This document shows positions 16,231 to 27,065 of a stretch of DNA of 27,294 bases, piece after piece. A program made the position numbers and the translations under genes. Each line of letters opens with the position of its first letter. The stretch's first letter is position 1. Origin of the DNA: Saccoglossus kowalevskii (lineage: Eukaryota > Hemichordata > Enteropneusta > Harrimaniidae); assembly GCF_000003605.2 (NCBI RefSeq), contig NW_003129881.1, forward strand, positions 1 through 27,294, written 5' to 3'. The notes beneath the pieces are model-generated. The model was not told where the DNA came from. It ran no database searches and saw only the letters and a program-made list of their open reading frames with translations.

Positions 16231-17565
16231 AATATAGCGTACCCCGGTATATCATTTTTAGTTCCTGTTTAGACAAAGTCTGAAATCAGGGGCTATTTGA
16301 CTTCTGCTGTGCGTTCAAAGCTATATCACAGACTTGCTTTGACCAATTACTTGTTTTGATAAGTGATGGACAATTGATGGAGAGAGGATGCCATTGGTTA
16401 GAATCACATTGGCCATGGCCATTGCCCTTGGTGATTCAAAGCCAAAAACTCTTTGGAGTTTGCATTAATTCACAATATATTCTGAGGGTTGCAGGAAAAG
16501 ATAGTTTTATTCTGATACATGTACTACAAATCATTGTGAAACAAAGCTGTTTTTTCATATGATGGAGGGCGATAAATTTATAACTGTCTACTTCAAAATT
16601 GTTAACAAATCTTCTCCAATGTTGGTGTAATTGTTTAACTCTTTGGGCGCCAACTTCAGGTACAATCTACAAAATAGTTCCATTTATAGTTTGCTTTCCA
16701 CCACAGTCCCTGTGTTTCCACATACAATGTTTGAATCAAAAACTAGAAGCAATGTCACATTTTGTTTGGTCCAAAATTAAGATTGAATTTAATGAAACTT
16801 ACAGAAAATGTGAATAATTTTACCCCAATTTTAGCAAGCACTCAAAATGGCAATTGAGACTACTGTATCTATGTAGTAGTGAAAAACAACAAACTCATAA
16901 ATAAAAATTACTGATCTAGTTAATCGTATGTTCAGCCTTTAGTGACTTTAATTAGAGGTAGAACTATTGAGACAGCAGAATATTTTTGTTGACCTATATT
17001 AGAAAAAAACCTTTATTTTTTTTTGTTCAAAATTGTAGATTTGGATACTGTCACCATCTTCTATTTTTATTCAGTACGAATTATTTTTGGGGGGGCGAAA
17101 AACTGATTTTTTGTCCAAAGGTACCCCAGTGATATTTGGAAAAAAACAATGGGAAATGACTAAATAATTACAATTTTCGTGAATGATACAGTTCGGTGAT
17201 CGCCAGAGCTGAAAAAAGGAAGAGAATGAACTCACTTAGATATTATTGTTATTGTGACATCTGTCAACTTCTGCTCCGTGGATGATTACACTTTGTTATT
17301 TAGTCAAGTACATGTCTTATCGCCAAAGCCATTGACTCATCTAAAGTAATAGCGCCCTCACATCGTTTAACTTTATTCTTGCTTTAGAATACGAGTACAT
17401 GTATACTCTGTAGTACTGATACCGAGAACAATATTTTCGTGAAATTGTTCAATTTGTGCTTAAATGTCATGTGTGTTGCTCACTAAAATGTTATGTGCCG
17501 TGTGACTCGTTGAAAAATTTATCGACTTGTGCTAACTCAGAAGCCTGGCATGTGCAGTGGCCAAG
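16231..17565. other. Intergenic DNA, no gene recognised
   Basis: This is A+T-rich sequence with short frames of no recognisable family. A possible TTAA-flanked end (TTAACTCTTTGGGCGCC near 16636) was considered as a transposon terminus, but no convincing partner was found. Confidence 0.6.
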
Positions 17566-17691
17566 TACTGTAGAATACTTTATTGTCGCTTGGAATTAAT
17601 TTTCGCTGAAGCAATAATTCAGTGAAATTAAACACACAAACAGTAGTTACAGCAAGAATTAATTCCAGCTAAAATAAAGTATTTTACATTA
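17566..17691. mobile_element. MITE copy A, 126 bp, with long terminal inverted repeats
   Basis: The left arm TACTGTAGAATACTTTATTG and the reverse-complemented right arm TAATGTAAAATACTTTATTT continue in parallel for about 42 bp (…GGAATTAATTTTCGCTG versus …GGAATTAATTCTTGCTG). The two arms make up most of the element. It is related to the copy at 22651 and is bounded by TA at both ends. Confidence 0.82.
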
Positions 17692-18811
17692 TGTAAGAAC
17701 ACAGTAAATATACAACCAGACAATGTTTTGGCTACCAAACAATCTAACTAATAGTTAATGGGCGACTGAATGTAACACCCGTCACGTGGTGCGTACGCAG
17801 CATATGACTGTACACAATACTTTATGAAACCAAGAATTAATTTAAAATTAGTTTATATTGCTTTTTCCTTTCTTTATTTGTTTCGCAATCCACATATTTA
17901 GACGATGTGTGCATTGCCATAGTAACAGACAGTCACTGATTTACATCTTACGTACGGTAATTTACGTACATGATGTGTTGACACAGTGTATCCGGATATG
18001 GGTTCAGTGTTCAACAGGAAATGGGGCAGGTCCACAGAGTAACTGCCCACATCATTCAGAATCTCCTGTGGATTGACCATGCACCCACTCAAACACATGG
18101 AGAGAGTTTTTGATCCTTGGTTGATCACACTCGACTTCGCATGTTCCGGTAAATAAATCTATAGTCTAACATTCTCCGTACTTACAACTCTTCAAGTGGT
18201 AATACTGACAATATGATGATTCGTGAATATTCACTATAAAACTATTTGCTGTTTACAAGTTATACGTAAGTTTTATACGTGAACAGTGCAATAGCTCGAA
18301 TGATTACTATTGTTTATTGTGTTACACTCAGTACTCGTGGTTGGATTCAACATAAGTGAGGTATGTATATCAAGACTCATCTACAATTATTACTTGTATA
18401 TGATAGTGGTTTCTAGACATGTATGTCTGTGCTATATCATGTGTAGTTAGAAAGATGCACTGTGATAATACAAACAATATATCGGAATACGTTGGATGGT
18501 GGATTTGTGTAACTAATGAATAACTAAGACCGTGGAAATAAACATTCTTATAAATAACGTGGATCATTTTACCGGTACATGTGCACACCCATGTGCATGG
18601 TGATAGCGATTGTATTATTGTTTAGTGTCTTTTATCATGGAAGGTACCTTCCATGGTTTTATGTAATTGAATGCTAAGTGTGTTTTATATCAACGTCCCC
18701 TTTTTATCGGCATTACCGACACATTGTTTCAACACTAGTGTAACTACTAGTGAGTATGTGTAATACAACTACAGTTTTTAAACAGAACTCGGATTTCAAA
18801 ATATACAAATT
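17692..18811. other. Intergenic DNA with a perfect 20-bp palindrome at 18636-18655
   Basis: CATGGAAGGTACCTTCCATG at 18636-18655 is perfectly self-complementary. No coding family was recognised in the short frames of this stretch. Confidence 0.7.
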
Positions 18812-18939
18812 GGTTATAGCATCGAAGGTACTAATGGTTATAGCATCGAAGGTACTAATGGTTATAGCATGGAAGGTACTAATGGTTATAGCATGGAAGG
18901 TACTAATGGTTATAGCATGGAAGGTACTAATGGTTATAG
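18812..18939. repeat. 24-bp minisatellite, five copies plus a partial
   Basis: Units start at 18812, 18836, 18860, 18884 and 18908, with a partial at 18932. The consensus is GGTTATAGCATGGAAGGTAC then TAAT; the first two copies carry ATCGAAGG instead of ATGGAAGG. Since 24 is a multiple of three, it stays open as a repeated 8-residue peptide, which I regard as spurious. Confidence 0.93.
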
Positions 18940-21900
18940 TAAAAGAATGATGAGCAGTGACAAAGGATTATAGCAAATGTAATATTGGTTATGCAAGATT
19001 TGTTTCTCCCATACTGTTCACGTACACAAGTAATCAAATTATATTACTTAACATTAATTAAAATACTTAAAATACTAGAATTCAACAATACAAGCTATGA
19101 AAAAATTAATGAGACATGAGACCATATGCATGATTTACAAGTCACACACCCTTATAATTACTAAGTACTAGTATATATTTTGGGAATTTCTCGACTACAA
19201 TAAACAATGCAACTAGTTCTTTCAAAAGTTCCAAAAAAAAAAAAAACAGATTCAACAAAAACTGCGGTAAAATATTCAATTGGAAATCATTGTCATTATA
19301 TAGGACAGCAATATCCCCAGAAGGTACCAGGGTGTGCAAACTTTCGGCATCATGCATTAGGTCCTACCACAATCCCTCTATCACTGTGGTCCTACTAATA
19401 TTATGACACCGTGGTATGCCAGCAACGCCAGTAAAAAAGATTGATTTCTGTAATCTATCACTTGTGGCGCTGTTATGGGAAAAACGGTGAGGGCCTATCC
19501 TTTCGAACGTCGATACAAGTTTTAAAAATATCCCTGAAAAATATTGTAACTCCGCGAAACGCCCACCGAGCTGGAAAATCCTCAGCAGACCCGGATGTTG
19601 CTAAATGGTCTGCATTGTGTATCAAATAGATTATCGAGGACGTGTTCGCCAACTTTATTTTACATTCCTGTTCAACATCTGCCAAACAAAAAAAAACGAA
19701 TTTTCGGTATCCTATTTGATTGAAATATCTCAAAAATAATAATAATATTCATGATATGATGACATTGACTGAATGTGACATTGAGTTAAAATTCAGCCAA
19801 AGTAGCTGGAAACGTTGTGGTTAGGAGTCAGTCATGATGATTTATATAACCTGCACAGGGCGGATTCAATTATTACAAACGAGTAAATTTGTATATATTG
19901 TAATTGTGTTTCACGGTCACTGGCACAATTCCATTCGGAAATGCTCTCTAAACTCTAAGGTAGAAACCTTCTCATAATGTTGAAAAAAGTTGTTAATAAA
20001 TCGCATGGTAGTTTTCATTGGTTTATTATGTACAATCATTAAGCTACTGTCCCATGGCACGGTGAAATAGCTTTCTATTGTGTGTTACAGTGTAATGTAT
20101 TCCGAGAAACTTTGCCTTAAGTTTGCATTTTTTTGACACTTTTCAAACCAGATTGATTTTAAATGCAGGACACAAAAAGTATCACAATATATGATATTTT
20201 CAGTCTATGTCGTCGGCCTACAATTCGTTCATGAGTGGGCTTGTATCTCTTGAATTTTAATGAAAACAAGCAGGTTGCAGTTGTGACTAATATTGAACCA
20301 ATCTTCTTCCTTCTTTTATATCATCATAGTCACTCTTTTAGTTTCACGTTTTATTCACACTCACTAATGACACTGGTAGTGCCCACATAGCTGAGAACAA
20401 TGTCATTTTAGTAATCGTTACTGTATCATCTAACTGTGAACATTTTGAGAACACCTATTGATGAACCGCTTGGATACCATCGGAACCACCTTGTGCACGC
20501 TTGGCTTGCTTGGGGTTATTATTTATCCCTTGTTGCATACTTGCGTACTTATATCCAGAGAGGGCGATATCTAGATATTTAATACAATTCCACGACAAAC
20601 ACAAACATGTCAATCACATTGATACAATTAAAATACAATCGCATCTTAAAATGGTTTCCATTTTTTCTAAGCTGGCTGTACAAAGTTTATGAGATTCAAT
20701 CGAAGTACTCTCATTTAATTTTGTTGGTAACAATTAATTATGAATTTCATAGCCGTACTATACTGAAAACTGTGTGAAATATACAAGTATATTATTTCTA
20801 GTGAGAACAGATGCATTCAACAAATCAGTTATTGTATACGTCATCACTGCTTTGTGCAGTTTCCTATTATTTTGAAAGGACGACCATTTTGTGAAAATTT
20901 TCCCCTGTGAAGCATTTTATCGCCCTGAATTAATCTTGCCGCTCTGATTGCTATGTATAAAGACATGTCTGTCTGTATTGCGATAATGAAATCACAACAA
21001 ACTAGAATAAAGTCATTCTACATGGCCTATAGCAATCCTATAAACACAAAGTTTTCGGTGAAATTCTGTTACATATTAGCTCGGTGTGTTCTTTCTAAGT
21101 TAGCTTAGAGGCTAGGGGCAATAATAAAACCTTAAAAAGTTATTCTGGCTGTCACGACCAACCCCGTCATTCCCTGTTTGTAACTCTTTGTTTTATAGTC
21201 CTACAACCATAAATTCCGTTTTATTAGAATTACTATTAGACTGAGTCTGTTATCAGTCAGCGTAAAAAGTTTATTGATGTTTGCTTGGAGGACAGACGGC
21301 TCATCTATGAGAGTAACAAACTGGCAGATTGACTCCACTGCTCAGCTGAAATATGTATGGATCAAGTAAATAATTCAATCATCCATTTATACCCAAAGCG
21401 TCGCCCTTAATACACATAACACAATTAGTCATTTTTATTTATTCTGATATACATTTTTATATTACATACAGCATATAAAATAAGTTACTTGTCAACTTGA
21501 TCGCTGGTTGAATTTCTTTCGTCTCGATATGGTACTGTTAATTTGGTGTATTTGGGTATTTAGCGATCTGAATAATAAAATTAACTTTGATAATTATTTC
21601 GGTATTTTATCTCAACACGCAAATCTATGTCAAGTAACATTAAATTCGTAGGTACACCTGGCGAATATTGGTTAAACAATTAATCCTTCATATATTCATA
21701 GAATTAATACATTCGTGATATATATTGCACAGTTATGTCTCTTACTTTACGGCAATATTTACATAAATCATTTTCTCCTTTGTCCCACAAACATAATATC
21801 GGATTGACCACACATTTTGTATACAAACTTTCAATGAAAAGCGCGTTGTTCATTTTCCGTTTTTGTTTTGTTTGCTAATGTCTTTATTTCTTGCCGTTAC

Positions 21901-22570
21901 ACGTTCTGTTATCAGTTCACCAACTACAAAAACTGATTACTACAAGGATGTTGTAAATATATATTTACTATATCTCTCGTAAACATTCAATCAATAAATT
22001 AAATATTTTTTTCCCGTAAGGTATCAGAAAAAAATCAGACCACATGTAAAACAAAATTTTATTCGTTTTCTATCGAAGCCTCGTAACAAAAAAACACTTT
22101 TACGGTCACTCTCGATGTAATATGAACATATTTTTCAACACAAAATGAGTAAATTAAAGCAAAGTCTACACTACATTCATTTATTCGAAGAGAGTATAGT
22201 TCGAGATACAACAATTCTTACGTAATTTGCGTACATTATTTACAATGCGGTCAGAGATCAATGTCACTTATATACAAGCGTTACGCACCATGTAGGAATT
22301 TACAATACTCTTGAAACTCAAGATTGTGATACACTTTCTTATACCGATGGAAATATCGTTCTAGGTCTACTGAACGATAATGAAAGGTTTTCTGATCCGA
22401 TGTTAGATTAAACCTGGGGAACATATAAGCATGTGCACATTATTGACGCAATGCGTGAAACAGAGTGAAGACGTCACACGTGTTTTGATTGCGATACTGA
22501 GCATTATGGTTTGAAATTGACAATATGTGTCATTCTGTTATGACCATCTATTACATGTCATATTGAATTA
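18940..22570. other. Intergenic DNA, no gene recognised
   Basis: This is 3.6 kb without a convincing exon. A poly(A) tract occurs near 19231. A slightly CpG-richer patch at about 19480-19640 has no recognisable coding sense on either strand. The remainder is A+T-rich without clear repeats. Confidence 0.6.
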
Positions 22571-22650
22571 TCTATTCTATTCTATTCTATTCTATTCTAT
22601 TCTATTCTATTCTATTCTATTCTATTCTATTCTATTCTATTCTATTCTAT
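22571..22650. repeat. (TCTAT)16 microsatellite
   Basis: Sixteen perfect TCTAT units, 80 bp, with no interruption. It directly abuts the left end of a MITE at 22651. Length and purity imply current instability. Confidence 0.98.
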
Positions 22651-22844
22651 TACTGTAATACTTTATTTTCGCTTTGAATTTATTTTTGCTATTTTCGCTG
22701 AAGTGATAATAAAATCCAGCGAATCCATTTTGTTTCCTATATTTTACGTTCGACTCGTCAGGAATCAGTAAATATAAACTCCGTACACCCAAAAAAGTAT
22801 TTTCGGCGAAAATTAATTCCAACTAAAATAAAGTATATTACAAT
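22651..22844. mobile_element. MITE copy B, about 194 bp, related to copy A
   Basis: The left arm TACTGTAATACTTTATTTTC continues GCTTTGAATTTATTTTTGC. The reverse-complemented right arm is ATTGTAATATACTTTATTTT, continuing AGTTGGAATTAATTTTCGCC. The same arms occur in the 17566 element, but the centre is longer and different. No coding capacity. The right border is approximate. Confidence 0.78.
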
Positions 22845-23918
22845 TTAACGTTCCCATTTGAAGACTGATGGGGCTGGAGGAATTTTTTTTTTTTTACATA
22901 TGCTTGACTTTTTATCATGGAAAGTTGTATTTCATTCTCTTCAGGAGATCACCCACATCGATATTTTGCGTCACTTCAAAATCATTCAGCCGAGACGATT
23001 AAAAATAAGTGCGACCATCAATTATTGTCTTGTGCCATTAATAAATTAAATTGATCCGTTCCGTTTGGCATGCGTCATATTTGCATTGAACACAGATTCG
23101 GGCAACTTTAATAAAAAAAATACCCACAATGCACCATTCGTAAATAGCGGTCTCGTCTGTGCGTCTCAAGACGGCTTTCGTGATCTCAGATGTTTGTCTG
23201 TGGTGGCAAATTTAACTGGTATGTTGCTACGATCTGCCACATACTATCAATAGTCTGAGCAGTACTTCTAACAGCCACGTATTAACTATCGTTGATTTGA
23301 GTTTATAAGCGTCACAAGGCTGGAGATGTGATGATACATGTTTACTGTGCAGTAGTTTACGCCGACAATGTCGATGACAGCGGGACCACCGCCACTATTG
23401 TGATTTAACCCCGTTGTTGACTGTGTTGTTTTAAATGTTCACAGTTTGTGTTGTACATTGACATGAAGATAGACTCAGTTTGTGGAGTTTAACCTTGGTT
23501 ATTGCTTGTAATAGCTACAATCTGATATGTGAAAGTGAATGACGTTTGGTATTGCTGGACACTCACTGTGGCACCGGGCTCCACAAGTCGTTTTTCTGGT
23601 TCGTGATCGATATACTGCGGACAATGGCACGATGGTACGGCGTGTATTCGTTATAATGAAGAGCGAATGAAAAATGTGTTAACTAAAATATGACGATGTG
23701 TCACCTAGCTGTCGTGTTTTGGCGAAAACACCATTATAATATCCGGTGTACGTTTACTCAATAGGTGTACTTTACTTTGATGCTGCCATGTTTCTTTTAG
23801 GATCTATCGCGATAAAATGTGTTGTTAGGTCAAGCCCAGATGTGTCAAACCAAACAAACTACACTAACAACTGTGATTTATTTCCGTGGTTAAATTCACC
23901 AAGGGGATACGATTAGAT
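22845..23918. other. Upstream region and probable 5' UTR of KNDC1
   Basis: No coding sequence was recognised. From about 23340 the DNA is less A+T-rich and contains scattered CpG, as expected near a promoter or UTR, but no start site or TATA element can be assigned. An in-frame TGA at 23874-23876 closes the KNDC1 frame upstream. Confidence 0.5.
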
Positions 23919-24186
23919 ATGGCGTTGTCTGCCGTAGGTTTGTTGGAGTTTGACCCACTCCCGACATTGCAAGAAGATGAAGAACTGGTCACCCTGTCAG
24001 ATGTACTGCAGCTTAGAGAGGCCTGCCTCTTTGAGGCCGAAATATGGGCAGTATGCATGGAAACTTGTAAAGCACTAGATTCAATTCAGAAAACATCAAT
24101 GGAGTTATTTACTACATTGTGTATTGCTCCGGAAACTCTTGCTTTCAACACGACTGGCAACGTGTGCTTTATCGACTCAATTGAAG
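23919..24186 (+). CDS. KNDC1: KNDC1 (very-KIND) first coding exon, part of KIND domain 1
   Basis: KNDC1 proteins carry two KIND domains (kinase-like non-catalytic C-lobes) and a C-terminal RasGEF; the vertebrate protein is neuronal, binds MAP2 and limits dendrite growth through Ras. The exon encodes 89 residues plus one base. Residues 11-22 FDPLPTLQEDEE and the later blocks VTLSDVLQLRE, EIWAVCMETC, TLCIAPETLAFNTTGNVCF are near-identical in pattern to human KNDC1 (FEPLPTLPEDEE, WAVCLEC, TLCITPDTLAFNTSGNVCF, recalled), which is closer than to the KIND domains of SPIRE, PTPN13 or FRMPD2. The start is ATG at 23919 with G at +4; the frame is closed upstream by TGA at 23874. The donor chosen is GAAG|GTGGGT at 24187; GG|GTAATT at 24191 is a weaker alternative. 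The following exons are outside the window. Confidence 0.9.
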
Positions 24187-27065
24187 GTGGGTAATTTTGT
24201 CCTCATTCCCTACACTTGTGGTCCCATCAACTTATACCATTAAACTGCTTTTTGGCAGGCAAGCAACACAGTTAATGTCCCTGTCTTGTAACATGACCGA
24301 TTCATACACTAAACAGTGTAATAAAAATTACGAGACAATAAAAACATCACAAAGTATTTTGGTTTTAAAGTGGCCTATTTAAAAAAAAAATCAATTGGAT
24401 ATTGAGTCCACCGGCTGCACATAATGGCTTGTAAACATCCCATTCACTGCCGCCTGTCATTTTGTTGTCTAAGTACTGTTACATTCTAATACACAACATA
24501 TTATGTTAAGTACCTTAAATATTCAGGGTTATTTTGCATATTTAGGTTATTAAAGTTTGCTTTGAGTTAATTTTTATTAATATGTGATATATAATAATAT
24601 ACAAGTTTATTATAAAAAATATTAAAGATTATTATAAGCATATTTATGTTATCTACTTCTGTCGTATTGTTTTTTAGTGTTGTCAATAATTTGTGGTATT
24701 TGTCCCATACCACACGATATCTTGGCGTTGTTGTAGTTTAAGGGTATGTAATTGATCTATCATAGGGACGCCATTTTCAATTGCTGAAATCACCAATGCG
24801 GTACAGTAGGATTATACTCTTTTGTGGTGAAATTAGTGTGTGTTTTTTTTGGTTAAGTTTCACTGTGGTTTGGGGGTTTGAAACATTGTTACCGATATTT
24901 AATAATTCAAAATAGCGACCTAAACCGAACTCTGCAATACTCATCTATACTAACAGTGATATGTTTTGATCCTAAACACAGTGTTATTATTTGTTATTTT
25001 TCATGAAATTCTGAATCCAGGGATAACATTCTTTTTTTCTGCTACTTTTCTAGTGTTTGTCGCTTTGTAGTATAAACTCATGATCGATATTGATAGTGAA
25101 ACTATTTTCATTCGTGATATCTTACTTTTTTTCGACATAGAACCAACTCATGGGCAATTCTATTCCCAAATGATATTAGTCCAGTTATATACTGTGTACA
25201 TTAAAATTTACATAGTACATGTACTCTGTAAGAAATCATAAAATATATATATATGTTTTGAGTCAATAATTCAGCAAAACAGATCGTTTGATTGACATTT
25301 TACAGTAATCCCAACATGTGGTCAATGCCTCTCTCATAGGTCTTGGTCTTTACTTTTAACAATCGTTCTCTTTCTCATGGTCATTCACGGATAATACCGG
25401 AGATAATGTGTAGTATTGCTTGAAGCAATATTGATATTTTATATCTGATTATGCACAAAGGCATTATATTGATTATATACATGTACAGTGTATATGCACC
25501 ACTAAGTGCATACTATTTTCTCATGATGACCTTTTTTATATTTCATATTTACTTGTAAATTAGAGGTTCATCTCCAATTTAAGTGCACATAAATTGTATT
25601 TATTATATGCTTAATCATTAGAACATTATTTATTCCGACCATAACCTTATACCTTAATCAATTTACATGTGTTCCAAATATAGCAAATATGGTTTAAATC
25701 TTTCCTGTTGCTTGTAGTCATAATTTAGTGAAAGGTAACAGTTTGAAATGCTAGTGAGAAGCATGTTGTGAGGTTTGTGACTGTGCAATCTGTTGTTGTT
25801 CAGGGACACGATTATATTTCCGTCACATACTACATTGTGTGTGTTCATAGTAAACAAGGGATAGTGTTCCAATGTGATGTAAATGTGACACATATTGTCC
25901 ATATAAGGGATATGTCAGTAATACTTACAAATGTGTGTATCACTTTCAACACAGTGTTTAGTGATGCTTATTTGTTTGTTTTTACTGCAATTATATTCTT
26001 ATGGGGTTAAAAACATTTCAAAATTTATAATCATTTCAACACAGTATTTTCTAGTATGAAATAGTTCTGTTATTGAAAAAAAAACGTCCTGACAATTAGG
26101 CAATTCTTTAGAGGTTTTTCATTCCATTTCCCACATACATGTATAACGAAATTTGGGGTCACCAGCTTATTATATTATAATGACATTGTCTTTCACACAA
26201 TATACAATCACAAAATTTCTTATTGTTGACTGAAAACATGGAGTAAAAAAATTACTTAATGTGACTAATAGGGGAATTATTTTAAAATGCTGATTTTTAA
26301 AAAGTAATAAAAATGTTACTCTGCATAAATGCTTTGTTTTGTTCAACTTTTCTACAAATAGCAATTTTTGAATAATATTTCCCCACTTTTATTTTTACTG
26401 TAACACATACATGTACCAGAATGCTGTTCAATGTTACCATGGCACTATTGCTCCATAATTGTCTGTTAAAATGCAATGAATTGTAAGGTGCAATATTTGA
26501 TTATAGGGGCTTCTATTGTAAAGAGTTATTCCATGAACAATATAAGTGAATTAATATAATAGATAGCCCAAAGTACCTGGTATATCTTTTTCTTCTCAAT
26601 AAAAATAACTAACAAGGGTACCAGTATATATTATTTTTTCCAGTATATCAAACTAAATTTTAAGATAACTGAGATTTTTTTAGGATAATAACCGAGACTC
26701 ATCAGCTTCCTGAATGATTGATTGATATATCTTTTTAGTGAAAATTAGTTTGGTGAGCATACTTATTTATTTGACAAATGATAACATAATATTTATAAAC
26801 CGAAAGTTGTACCTTTAAACCATAGACCTTAGAAGTTCTATGTTTAAACCTATTTTGTGTGTGTGAGTGTGAGCATTTTAATGTGTTCTGATGAAAGGTT
26901 CAAAATTGGGACAACTGTGAATGTTACGTGTGGAATACGTGGCATTAATCTGGATTTCTCACTAATACCTGTAAATATTCAAGTGGTACACTGGTAGTTA
27001 CATGTATTAGTGCATAGTGTAAGTACCGGTATGTGTTCATAGCATAGTTATCTACTTTCTTTTTA
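24187..27065 (+). other. KNDC1: KNDC1 intron 1 (incomplete)
   Basis: This is A+T-rich DNA with no segment resembling the rest of the KIND domain, so the second exon must lie beyond 27294. TACATGTA octamers recur near 25217, 25479, 26138, 26407 and 27000. No clear transposon was recognised. Confidence 0.7.

Noticed and set aside
16067-16276. Short frames on both strands across the GACA-rich tract
   Set aside because: Low-complexity composition explains the open frames; no recognised domain.
16634-17370. Possible piggyBac-type element (TTAACTCTTTGGGCGCC near 16636, TTAAACGATGTGAGGGCGC inverted near 17367)
   Set aside because: The two ends match only loosely and several mismatches are needed; likely coincidence around TTAA and GGGCGC.
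18750-18950. Frame with a repeated VIAWKVLM peptide
   Set aside because: Translation of a 24-bp minisatellite; no start context, splice sites or family similarity.
23886-23918. Upstream extension of the KNDC1 frame
   Set aside because: The frame opens at a GTG just after an in-frame TGA (23874); the first ATG is at 23919, where similarity to KNDC1 begins soon after.
23864-24058. Minus-strand Ser-rich frame
   Set aside because: Shadow of the KNDC1 exon on the opposite strand; no conservation in its own right.
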